Assembly (NCBI GenBank): GCA_964411125.1
Contig: CAYPJU010000031.1
Coordinates: 1-64,000 of the forward strand
Origin: JBFIHF01 sp964411125
GTDB lineage: Bacteria; Myxococcota_A; Bradymonadia; Bradymonadales; Bradymonadaceae
DNA length: 64,000 bases
Reading direction: 5' to 3'
Part shown: positions 36,074 through 43,978 of the stretch, one piece after another
How positions within the stretch are numbered: the first letter of the stretch is position 1
Layout of the letters: each line of letters starts with the position of its first letter
Translations under genes and position numbers: made by a program
The notes under the pieces: generated by a model
What the model was told of the DNA's origin: nothing
The model's database searches: none
What the model saw: only the letters and a program-made list of their open reading frames with translations

Positions 36074-37666
36074 TCACTGTGCGATGCAGATCGCCTCGCC
36101 GGGACTCCCGGCGCAGACGCCGCTACAGCAGTCGCCGTTTTCGACGCAGGAGACGCCGGTCGGGCGGCAAGGGTCTTCGCAGACGCCGTTGTTGCAGGAG
36201 TCGAAGCAGCAGTCCGCATCGCTCCGGCAGGTCTCCGCCTCCTCGCGGCAGCAGCCCCAGAACTTGGTCGGGTCGCATTCCTCTGGACATCCGAGGATGA
36301 TCTCGAGGGAAGTCATGCTGGGGTCGGCCCCCTTGAGCTGGTCGCAGGCAGCGCCGGAGAGCTGCAGCGTGGCCGTGGACGATTCGTAGGTGTACCCGTT
36401 CCGCGGCAGGTACTGACCGTTCAGCTTGACCCAGATCTTGTTCGTGTCGTCGGGCTTCGGATCGAGGATGTAGGAGCACTCGACGAGCGACTCGGAGATG
36501 GCGCTGATGGTGTCGACGAGGGTCTGGGTGTCGTCGGCGACGTAGAAGTTTCGAGCGGCGTCGTTGGGGTTGTTGGTGCCGCCCGCCTGCGCGATCGCGT
36601 TGAGGGTCGATTCGTTCGCGGCGGAGCGGAAACCGACGACGTAGGTGTTGATGCCGGCGTCGAAGAGCGCGCGCGCTTCGAAGACGGCGGGGTGGATGTT
36701 CTCGCAGTTGTTGGGTTCGCCATCGGTGATGAGGATGACGGCTTTCGCTCGGCCCGCGTCCTGCGGGTCGGCGGCGTCGTTGAGGCGTCCCTGCGTCCGC
36801 ACCTGATAGAGCGACGTACCGGTCGGCGTACCGCCGAAGGCGAAGAGCCCCGCGTACGACTGCTTGACCTGAGCCGCGGTGTGCTCTCCCATCGGGAGAA
36901 GCTCGGACGACTCGCACGCCGTCCCGTTGTTGCCGGGAGGCTCGGGGAATGCCGACATCCCGAAGCGGACCTGTTCGGCGAGGGCGTCAGCGACCGCGTC
37001 GAGCGCGGTCTTCGCCTGGTCGATCGGCCAGGGCACCGGGTTGGCGACGCAGCACGCGCGCTCGCAGCACTCGTTGGTCGAACAGTTGGGGCAGCAGTTC
37101 GTGACACGTGGATCCTGGCACGAGCTGTACTCGCCCATCGACCCCGACTTGTCGAAGAGGATGTGGATGTTCGGTTTCAGTACCGCAAACGAAGCTTGCT
37201 GGTTTCCGCAGATCTCGCCGACCGGGACGTCGCTGCAGGCGTCACCCGTCCCGTCGCCCGTGGAGTCGGTCTGGGCCGGGTTCTGGACCATCGGGCAGTT
37301 GTCGCAGACGTCCCCGATACCGTCGCGGTCGGTGTCGAGTTGGTCTTCGTTCGCCACGTACGGGCAGTTGTCGAGCCGGTCGGGGATGCTGTCTTCGTCT
37401 TCTTCGGCCCAGAGGTCTTCAGTCCCGGTAGGGAACTCCTCCTCTTTGTCGCCCGGGCCGACCGCTTTCGGCTGGCACTCGCCGGAGATGGGGTTGAACT
37501 CCTCGTTGGCGGCGCAATTTCCGTCGTTGTTGCCACCGTCGCTATCGATGACGATACCGTTGTTCTCGTCCCCGTTGTTGCTCCCGGACGAGCAGTTGGA
37601 GCAGGAAGCCATCGCCAGGATGGCGGTGGCGGCAGAGAGTCGCAAAAGTCGTCGAATATACGGCAT
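36074..37666 (-). CDS. VWA-domain lipoprotein with thrombospondin type 3 repeats
   Basis: A 530-residue lipoprotein (lipobox MASC, Cys22). After an Asn/Asp/Gly linker come two calcium-binding thrombospondin type 3 repeats (about 95-145: DSIPDRLDNCP, DRDGIGDVCDNCP, GDGTGDAC). A von Willebrand A domain begins near residue 165 with the MIDAS motif DKSGSM, and the C-terminus is Cys-rich. AAGGAG lies nine bases before the ATG at 37666, which I prefer to GTG 37672. It is probably an outer-surface, metal-dependent adhesive protein. A terminator follows it. Confidence 0.88.
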   Translation of the reverse strand: MPYIRRLLRLSAATAILAMASCSNCSSGSNNGDENNGIVIDSDGGNNDGNCAANEEFNPISGECQPKAVGPGDKEEEFPTGTEDLWAEEDEDSIPDRLDNCPYVANEDQLDTDRDGIGDVCDNCPMVQNPAQTDSTGDGTGDACSDVPVGEICGNQQASFAVLKPNIHILFDKSGSMGEYSSCQDPRVTNCCPNCSTNECCERACCVANPVPWPIDQAKTALDAVADALAEQVRFGMSAFPEPPGNNGTACESSELLPMGEHTAAQVKQSYAGLFAFGGTPTGTSLYQVRTQGRLNDAADPQDAGRAKAVILITDGEPNNCENIHPAVFEARALFDAGINTYVVGFRSAANESTLNAIAQAGGTNNPNDAARNFYVADDTQTLVDTISAISESLVECSYILDPKPDDTNKIWVKLNGQYLPRNGYTYESSTATLQLSGAACDQLKGADPSMTSLEIILGCPEECDPTKFWGCCREEAETCRSDADCCFDSCNNGVCEDPCRPTGVSCVENGDCCSGVCAGSPGEAICIAQ

Positions 37667-37889
37667 GTTCACTCACTCCTTCTCGATTCCGGGGCATAGT
37701 AGCAGGTACCCCATGGACTTTCGAAATCGATTCGGTCCCCTGCTGCGCTTCGGGCACCGGTGCGGTGCGGAGCGGTTCCGACCTTCCGGGCGCGGGCGGT
37801 GCTCGGGAATTTGAAGGGGGGCGCCACTTGTTTTCGGGGCGCGGATCGCTACGCTGCAGACGCGATTCAGTCCAGAGCCCCAGAGAGTC

Positions 37890-38150
37890 ATGCGACGGCA
37901 AATCAAGAAGTGTATCGACGAACAGATCAACCCGATGATCGCCAGCCACGGGGGGCGCATCGACCTCGTCGACTACGTCGACAAGAATATCTACATCGAG
38001 ATGTCGGGCGGCTGCCAGGGATGCGCGGCGAGCGCCGCGACGCTGCGTGACGGTGTCGAGCGTCTGCTGCGTGAGAGCTTCGGCGAAGACGTCAACGAGA
38101 TCATCGACGTGACGGACCACTCCGCCGGCGAGAATCCCTTCTACGCCTGA
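37890..38150 (+). CDS. NifU-like Fe-S scaffold domain protein
   Basis: An 86-residue protein corresponding to the stand-alone NifU C-terminal domain (Nfu). The cluster-binding CxxC is in GGCQGCAAS, and the helix-strand pattern around IDLVDYVDKNIYIEMSGGC matches. The conserved Gly-rich N-terminus is slightly altered (PMIASHGGRIDLV). Nfu proteins deliver [4Fe-4S] clusters to target enzymes in the cytosol; aconitase is encoded in this window but far off. The stop overlaps the next start by one base (TGATG). Confidence 0.88.
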   Translation: MRRQIKKCIDEQINPMIASHGGRIDLVDYVDKNIYIEMSGGCQGCAASAATLRDGVERLLRESFGEDVNEIIDVTDHSAGENPFYA

Positions 38151-38950
38151 TGTCCCCTCGCTCCTCGTCAGGTCTCGCTCTCGCGGCGTGCGCGTTGGTG
38201 CTCGTCGCGACGACGTCCGCTTGTGACGGCAAGTCGTGCAGCGAGAAGCCTGACTACCCCGAATACGACGAAGAAGTAGTCGAGCAGATCGAGGATCTCC
38301 TCGACGAAGGGGACGTGTACGAGAATCAGAAAGCGCGCATCGTTGGCCTTCACGCAGCGATGGCGCCGCAGCGCGCCAAGATGCGGGTCGCGCGCGAGGG
38401 CGTGCGCACGAAGATGATCGACGAACTCGTGGCGCTCCAGCCCGAGCCCGCCAGATTCCGCAGCCTCATCGACCAGATGTACGGAATCATCATGCCCTAC
38501 GCGTATACCGGCGAGGCGATGATGCTGAAGGCGCATCGAATGCTGACCGAGGAACAGCGCCAGGGGATCGCCGAGCCGCTCGCCGAGCCGCCCGACGAGT
38601 ACGACGGGTCGTTCGCGGTGAACCGAGGGATCGACGCGGCGCTACTGAAGATCGACGCTACCGAGGCCCAGGAGAAGCTGGTGTATGGCTGGCGCGACAA
38701 GATGGTGAAGAAGACCGACCAGCTCTACCGCGACCAGCACGCACAGCGGATGGTGTTGCTCGAGGAGTGGCTGTCGGCGAAGCCGGATCCGAAACGCGTC
38801 CGCAAGCACGTCGACATTGCGTCCCAACAGATCCGCACGTACGTCCACACCTTCGGTGACGGCGCGATGGAGATCACGCGCGCGCTCACCCCGAAGCAGC
38901 GTCTGTGGACCAACCAGCAGGTCAACAAGCTCCGACGCTGCGAGGAGTGA
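38150..38950 (+). CDS. Lipoprotein with duplicated Spy/CpxP-like LTxxQ segment
   Basis: A 266-residue lipoprotein (lipobox TTSAC, Cys25). The mature part is nearly all helical. Two similar halves each end in the LTxxQR motif of Spy/CpxP periplasmic chaperones: LTEEQR at 132-137 and LTPKQR at 246-251. The segments before them also align (for example LQPEPARFRSLID and AKPDPKRVRKHVD). It overlaps the NifU-like gene by one base and meets the opposite-strand Ig-repeat gene one base after its stop. I infer an envelope stress or metal-responsive chaperone. The call is by motif only. Confidence 0.7.
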   Translation: MSPRSSSGLALAACALVLVATTSACDGKSCSEKPDYPEYDEEVVEQIEDLLDEGDVYENQKARIVGLHAAMAPQRAKMRVAREGVRTKMIDELVALQPEPARFRSLIDQMYGIIMPYAYTGEAMMLKAHRMLTEEQRQGIAEPLAEPPDEYDGSFAVNRGIDAALLKIDATEAQEKLVYGWRDKMVKKTDQLYRDQHAQRMVLLEEWLSAKPDPKRVRKHVDIASQQIRTYVHTFGDGAMEITRALTPKQRLWTNQQVNKLRRCEE

Positions 38951-38951
38951 G

Positions 38952-41900
38952 TCAGGCGTCGGGGCCGGTCTGGCCGCGACGTCGCCGCATCCCGAACAAT
39001 CCGAGCAGCAGTAGCCACGCGGGTCCCGGCGCGTCGGTGGGCGCCGAGCTGCAACCTCCGCCCGTGAGGAGCACGCCGGTCGCGCCGTCGTCTTCGGGGT
39101 CGAGCGGGTCGGTTCCATCGACGTCGACTTCGATGCCGTCAGGGACCCCTCCGCCGTCGGTGTCCCACTTGCGGGGATCGGTGCCGAGGTCGACTTCGCG
39201 GTCGTCGGTGAGGCCGTCGCTGTCGGTGTCTCCCGCGTTGGGGTTGGTCCGCAGGTCGATCTCCACGCCGTCGTCGAGCCCGTCGTTGTCCGTGTCGGGG
39301 TCGAGCGGGTCGGTGTTCCAGTCGTTGATCTCTTCGCCGTCGTCGAGCCCGTCTCCGTCGGTGTCCGCTTTGTCAGGGTCGGTCCCGATCTCGCGTTCCT
39401 CGTCGTCGGTGAGGCCGTCGCCGTCGCGGTCGTCGGTGACCGGCACGGTGACCGAGATCGTCTCGGTGAGCTCGCCGGCGTCGCCACGGGCGACGACCTC
39501 GATCTCGTGGTCGCCGCCTCCCAGGGCGTCGTCCTCGGAGATGGTGAAGGTCCAGTCGCCCTCTTCGTCGGCGGTGGTGCTGCCGACGAGGACACCGTCG
39601 ACGAAGATTTCGATCGTCGCGCCGGGGTTGGCAGTGCCCGTGATCGTCGGGGTCGCTCCGACCTCGTCGCCATCGACCGGTGCGGTGATGGTCAGGATCG
39701 GCGTCGCCGCGCCCGCGTCGACGGTCACCTCGATGGTCGTCGCATCGCTGGTATTGCCGGCGGCGTCCGTCCCACGAGCGGAAATCTCGAGTTCACCTTC
39801 GGTCACTCCCTCGACGTCGATGCTCCAGTTCCCCGTGTCGTCTGCCGTGGTGGTGTAGGTCGTACCGCCGACGGTGAGAGTGATGGTCGCGTTCGGCTCG
39901 GAGGTCCCCGAGATCGTGAGCGTTCCGGGCGCGACGGTGTCGCCATCGAGCGGTTCGGTGAACGAGATGGTGGGGGGCGTCGTGTCGATCCCGAAATCGA
40001 CCGAATCGGACCCGACGCCACCGTCCTGTGCGGTGACCGAAGCGGTCACGGTGTGTTTGCCGTCGGAGAGGTCCATGTCGGGGGTGTAGCTCCACGCGCC
40101 ATTGGGTCCCGCGGTCACGGTGACGCTGAACTCGTTCGGCGTCCCTTCGTCGAACGTGATGACGACCGTCGCACCGGCGTCGGCGCGTCCCGTCACGGTG
40201 GGACGCGGGTTCGACGTCGTGCTCTCGTCGGTCGGCTGATTGATGGTGACGAACGGGAGGTTGGAGTCGACGGTGATCGAGATCGAGTCCGAGCCGACGT
40301 TGCCCGCGTCGTCCTCGATGGACGCTTCCACGGTATGGCTCCCGTCGGCGAGCGGGTCGGTCGGCCGGTAACTCCAGTTCCCGTTGGCGTCAGTCTGGAC
40401 GGTGACGGTCTTCTCGTCGGCGGTCCCGCGGTCGAACACGAGGGTCACGGTACTGTTCGGCGCATCGGAGGTCCCCTCGAACTCGGGGGTCGCGTCTGCC
40501 GTGGTCGCGTTGTCGCTCGGGTCGGTGATCGCGAGCGCAGGGGCGGTCGTGTCGACTTCGAACATCGCCGAATCCGTGGTGGTCGCGGCGTCCGATCCGA
40601 CCTGGCTCACGTCGACCGTATGGGTGCCGTCGGCGAGCGCCGACATCGGGTCGTAGCTCCAGGTGCCGTCGGCCGCGACGACGACGGACGCCGTCTCCTC
40701 GGTGGCTTCGCCTTCGTCGATGACGATGTCGACGGTCTGGCCCGGCTCCCCGGTTCCGGAGATGGTCGGGCTCGCATCGGCGATGATCGTGCCGTCGCCT
40801 GGGGTGTTCAGCGCGACGTCGACGCCGGCACTGATCGTGAAGTCGACGCTGTCGGTGCCGGTGTTACCGAAGGCGTCGGTCGCCGACGCCGTCACGGTGT
40901 TCGATCCGGTCGGCAAGTCGTTGGTGGGTGTGTAGGTCCAGTCGCCGTTGGCATCCGCGGTCACGACCACGGTGCGTTCGTTGAGCGCGCCGGGGTTGAA
41001 GACCAGAGTGACCTCGCCACCGGGCTCCGTCGTTCCGGAGACGGTCGGGGTGCGGTCGGCGGTGGTGGAGTTGGCCGTCGGTTCGTCGAGCGTGATCGTG
41101 GGCGGGGTAGTGTCGACCGTGAAACTGCCGTCGGCGGTGCCGGTCGAGCCGTTGCTCGAGCCGACGGCGGTCACGTCGTGTGCGCCGTCGGAGAGTGCGT
41201 TCGTCGGCGTGTAGCTCCACACCCCCTGGGAGTTCGCCGTCACGGTACCGCTCTGCTCGTTCGGCGTGTCCGGATCGATCCGCACCACGACGACCGCGCC
41301 GGGATCGGTCGTCCCGCTGATCGTGGGGGTCGCGTCGCTCGTGGTCGCTCCGTCCGTCGGCGACGTGATGTCGATGTCGAGCGGGAGCGCTTCGCCGCAC
41401 CCGTTCGTCCCGCACGAGACCGGGTCGCTCACCTCGTCGGCGATAGAGGTTCCAATGTCGGCGGCGAAGGAGTTCGCGCTATTGCCGCTGCCCAGGATGA
41501 TGCCGAAGTCGGTCCCCGGGACGACCCCGATTGTGGCGAGGTCGGTCCAGGGAACGGCGAAGTCTAGGAAGAAGTCCGCGTTGCCAGCGAACATCGTCGG
41601 CGCCGAGACGACACGACCGTGGGTGGTGAACAGGTACGACGCCACCTGAACTTCCGCCTGGTCGCTCGGGTCTCCGATGGTCCCCTGGGTCGTGTTCTGC
41701 TGAAGCGAAACGATCTCGGGGTTGGTGATGCCATTCACCATCACCAGGCCCTCGTACGTGTCGAGGTTGCCGTCGGTCTCGAACTCGACCCCCCAACTGA
41801 AGGGTTTGAGCTCGGTCATCGAATTGTCGCGGGGATCGTCGTCGAGCCGTAGCCGGAAGTAGAGAAACGTCCCGTCGGAATGTGTGAACGCCGCTCCGTT

Positions 41901-42092
41901 GGTGGTGTCCCCGACGATGTCTCGAGCACCCTGGACGTCTCCCTCCACGTCGGCCACTGGGAGACCGTCGCGCAGGATGGGCTCCCAGTCGGAGTCGGCG
42001 GGCCACGTCTGCGCCGAAGCGACGACGGGCAGGAAGACGAACGTCGCCAGCGCGAGCAGTGCGGCGAAGAATCCTCGTGATTTCAAGAACAT
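38952..42092 (-). CDS. Secreted Ig-repeat protein with TSP3 repeats and MYXO-CTERM tag
   Basis: A 1046-residue surface protein. Signal peptide (ends VVASAQ); an N-terminal beta-rich domain (about 28-230) that resembles the family-9 carbohydrate-binding type, with low confidence. Seven bacterial Ig-like repeats of about 95 residues follow (235-882), each beginning with a form of I-x-x-P-x-D-G/N and containing a WSY/WTY strand. Five or six Asp-rich calcium-binding repeats of the D-x-D-x-D-G-L-x-D type follow (885-1005). The C-terminus has GGGCSSAP, a hydrophobic WLLLLGLFGM and RRRR, which fits MYXO-CTERM sorting, where the Cys becomes the anchor. Start ATG 42092 has GGAG upstream. Confidence 0.88.
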   Translation of the reverse strand: MFLKSRGFFAALLALATFVFLPVVASAQTWPADSDWEPILRDGLPVADVEGDVQGARDIVGDTTNGAAFTHSDGTFLYFRLRLDDDPRDNSMTELKPFSWGVEFETDGNLDTYEGLVMVNGITNPEIVSLQQNTTQGTIGDPSDQAEVQVASYLFTTHGRVVSAPTMFAGNADFFLDFAVPWTDLATIGVVPGTDFGIILGSGNSANSFAADIGTSIADEVSDPVSCGTNGCGEALPLDIDITSPTDGATTSDATPTISGTTDPGAVVVVRIDPDTPNEQSGTVTANSQGVWSYTPTNALSDGAHDVTAVGSSNGSTGTADGSFTVDTTPPTITLDEPTANSTTADRTPTVSGTTEPGGEVTLVFNPGALNERTVVVTADANGDWTYTPTNDLPTGSNTVTASATDAFGNTGTDSVDFTISAGVDVALNTPGDGTIIADASPTISGTGEPGQTVDIVIDEGEATEETASVVVAADGTWSYDPMSALADGTHTVDVSQVGSDAATTTDSAMFEVDTTAPALAITDPSDNATTADATPEFEGTSDAPNSTVTLVFDRGTADEKTVTVQTDANGNWSYRPTDPLADGSHTVEASIEDDAGNVGSDSISITVDSNLPFVTINQPTDESTTSNPRPTVTGRADAGATVVITFDEGTPNEFSVTVTAGPNGAWSYTPDMDLSDGKHTVTASVTAQDGGVGSDSVDFGIDTTPPTISFTEPLDGDTVAPGTLTISGTSEPNATITLTVGGTTYTTTADDTGNWSIDVEGVTEGELEISARGTDAAGNTSDATTIEVTVDAGAATPILTITAPVDGDEVGATPTITGTANPGATIEIFVDGVLVGSTTADEEGDWTFTISEDDALGGGDHEIEVVARGDAGELTETISVTVPVTDDRDGDGLTDDEEREIGTDPDKADTDGDGLDDGEEINDWNTDPLDPDTDNDGLDDGVEIDLRTNPNAGDTDSDGLTDDREVDLGTDPRKWDTDGGGVPDGIEVDVDGTDPLDPEDDGATGVLLTGGGCSSAPTDAPGPAWLLLLGLFGMRRRRGQTGPDA
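39446..41390 (-). repeat. Seven in-frame Ig-like coding repeats
   Basis: The region codes for seven diverged copies of an approximately 95-residue (285-base) Ig-like module. The phase is preserved through all seven, so the array arose by unequal exchange under selection for reading frame. Nucleotide identity between neighbours appears partial, and the last two copies lack the shared S-T-T-S/A segment. Boundaries are approximate. Confidence 0.75.
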
Positions 42093-42197
42093 CGATTCTC
42101 CAGGAGAGTGCGGTCTCGGCATTGTAGCCCCGATCGCCCGATCGGTTCAAAACCGTTTGGTGCCCCATCCAAATTGTCGGAAATCGCCGATGTCCGC

Positions 42198-43655
42198 TCA
42201 GGGCGTGACGATCGTGCGTTCCAGGATTTCGACGATTCGCCCGTGTCGGTCGTAGAGGACGACGTCGATGGTGTGCTTGCCGTCGAGCTGCAAGTGTACG
42301 ACTTTACGCCCCGTTTTCGCCAGCGCCTGCTGTTGCGAGGGCGCTATCGGGATTCCGTCGACGAAGATGTCGACCGATCGAACGCGGCGTCGCAGGTCGT
42401 CGAGCCGCAGTTCGTAGTTGGTACCACCGGTCGGGCGAAGGGAGAGGCTCGTTCCTTCGTCGCCGGGGCTCACCAGACCGCGCGCGATTCCGCGCTCTTC
42501 TCCCCAACTGTCGTAGGCGCGAATCTCGAGCGTGCTCGGTCCCGACACGGGGAGCTCGACGAGCGTGTCGAACTGCCCGGGGCCGACCGCGTCGGAGTAT
42601 CCGACGACGACGTCGTCTACCGAGTATTCGACCAGGCGGACACCGCTCGGAGCGACGGTACGCACACGCAGCAGACGGTCGTCGACGCGCTCCCAGTCGA
42701 CGTCGAGGAGGACCCAGGACGAGAATGCCGACATCGACATCGTCGCGGCGCAGCGCGGCTCACGAGAGAATCCGTTCGCCGGCGAGTTTTTCAGGGCCCC
42801 TTCGGTCATCGGGCCATAGAGGCCGTCTTCGTCGATTGGGTTTTCGGGGAAGTTCAAGTTGTAGAGCTGCTGAAACGCGAGGACCGACTTGTCGCGGATG
42901 TCTTCGCCGCCAGCGCCCTGAAAGTAGAAGTGCCACGGCTCGCTGGCGACGTTGTCGACGAAGTTGCGGTTGCGCAGTGGCGTTCGCCAGACGGAGTTGT
43001 TTCCGACGTCGACGGCGAGGCCACCATTGTGGTTGCTTCGCCCGGGAGTCGCCGCGAGGTTCGCGTTGCAGAGTCCTCGCCGGTACCACTCGTAGAGGAG
43101 CAACTGCTGCGCGATCGTACGCGTCGCCGAATTGACCGGCATCGTGTCGGCTTTGCTCTGGGCGGCAGCGACCAGAGCATCGGTCGCGGGGGTCTGCATG
43201 AAGGGAAAGACACTCGAGCCGTAGCTGATCCCCGCTTGACCCTCGAACGACTTCATCCGGCCGGGATCGATGCAGTTCAACTGTTCCATGAGCTGCAAGC
43301 TCAACCCTTTGACGGAGCTCGTGGCGCACGAATCGGTGATCTGCTGATTCACGGTGGGGCCCGACTGCGGGGCGTCCGTGGTCGGGAGCGGCTCCGGCTC
43401 GTCCATGTCGGGGACGGGCGTCATGTCTTCGACAGGACCGGTGTCGGGCGGGCCGCCCATGTCGACGACCGCGTTCCCGGTGTCGGGGTCGGCCGGCTGG
43501 ACGGGCTGGCCGGTGTCCTCCGGCGTCGCCGTGCCGGCGTCGACATCGGAGCCCTCGGCGGCATCGGGGTCCTGGTTGTTGTAGACCTCGAGGTCTCCAC
43601 CGCACGCGGAGGCGGCGATGACGAAGCCGATCAAGACGAGATGGCGACCTGGCAC
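42198..43655 (-). CDS. M15-family D,D-carboxypeptidase-like lipoprotein with peptidoglycan-binding domain
   Basis: A 485-residue lipoprotein (lipobox ASAC, Cys18) with an Asp/Pro/Thr-rich linker to about 100. An M15 (VanY/DacB-like) domain has the zinc motif SNHNGGLAVD (His209, Asp216) and SEPWHFY (Glu239, His242). A PG-binding-1-like stretch follows (VLAFQQLYNLN, DGLYGPMTEGAL), then two C-terminal beta modules of unknown type. Expected to trim peptidoglycan stem peptides at the outer membrane or periplasm. GTG 43655 is chosen for AAGGA upstream and a proper signal peptide. Confidence 0.86.
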   Translation of the reverse strand: MPGRHLVLIGFVIAASACGGDLEVYNNQDPDAAEGSDVDAGTATPEDTGQPVQPADPDTGNAVVDMGGPPDTGPVEDMTPVPDMDEPEPLPTTDAPQSGPTVNQQITDSCATSSVKGLSLQLMEQLNCIDPGRMKSFEGQAGISYGSSVFPFMQTPATDALVAAAQSKADTMPVNSATRTIAQQLLLYEWYRRGLCNANLAATPGRSNHNGGLAVDVGNNSVWRTPLRNRNFVDNVASEPWHFYFQGAGGEDIRDKSVLAFQQLYNLNFPENPIDEDGLYGPMTEGALKNSPANGFSREPRCAATMSMSAFSSWVLLDVDWERVDDRLLRVRTVAPSGVRLVEYSVDDVVVGYSDAVGPGQFDTLVELPVSGPSTLEIRAYDSWGEERGIARGLVSPGDEGTSLSLRPTGGTNYELRLDDLRRRVRSVDIFVDGIPIAPSQQQALAKTGRKVVHLQLDGKHTIDVVLYDRHGRIVEILERTIVTP

Positions 43656-43978
43656 GAGGATCCTTCCGAACGACGTTAGGAGACCAGATCTAACACAACG
43701 GCCTCTGCAGTTCACATGGAACCCGACGTCTGCCGAGAGGGCCCGGCGGGTCGACTCGAAGGCGCCCTTCGAAGGATGTAGGGAAATGTGGAATAACGAG
43801 CCGACGCGTCGTCGTTGCAAACTACCGGAACGCAAAAGCTATCGGCGCCGAAGTTCCGCTTTCCAAACCAACGGAAAACGGGTGAAGCTGCGTGCCTCAC
43901 CTCCTGGCAGTAGATCGAAGTGAACCGGTCGGTCATGGGCACCGCTCTGCGCCGTGATCGACCCTGAACAGGACGCTC
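43656..43978. other. Divergent intergenic region of 323 bases
   Basis: This gap separates the minus-strand M15 gene from the plus-strand alpha-2-macroglobulin gene, so it should hold both promoters. No open frame longer than about 100 codons looks real, and no strong dyad symmetry was seen. The 43790-43910 part is somewhat AT-richer than the surroundings, as expected for promoters. Confidence 0.55.

Noticed and set aside
34934..37699. Long plus-strand opening antisense to kinase A and the VWA gene
   Set aside because: It crosses two real minus-strand genes and a terminator, has no domain, and reflects high-GC codon bias.
39446..41390. CRISPR-like periodicity
   Set aside because: The repeats are about 285 bases, diverged, and stay in coding phase. 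They encode Ig-like modules.
39507..41567. 686-codon plus-strand opening inside the Ig-repeat gene
   Set aside because: Its repetitive Arg/Gly/Asp sequence is the complement of the Ig repeats, whose minus-strand translation is clearly a protein.
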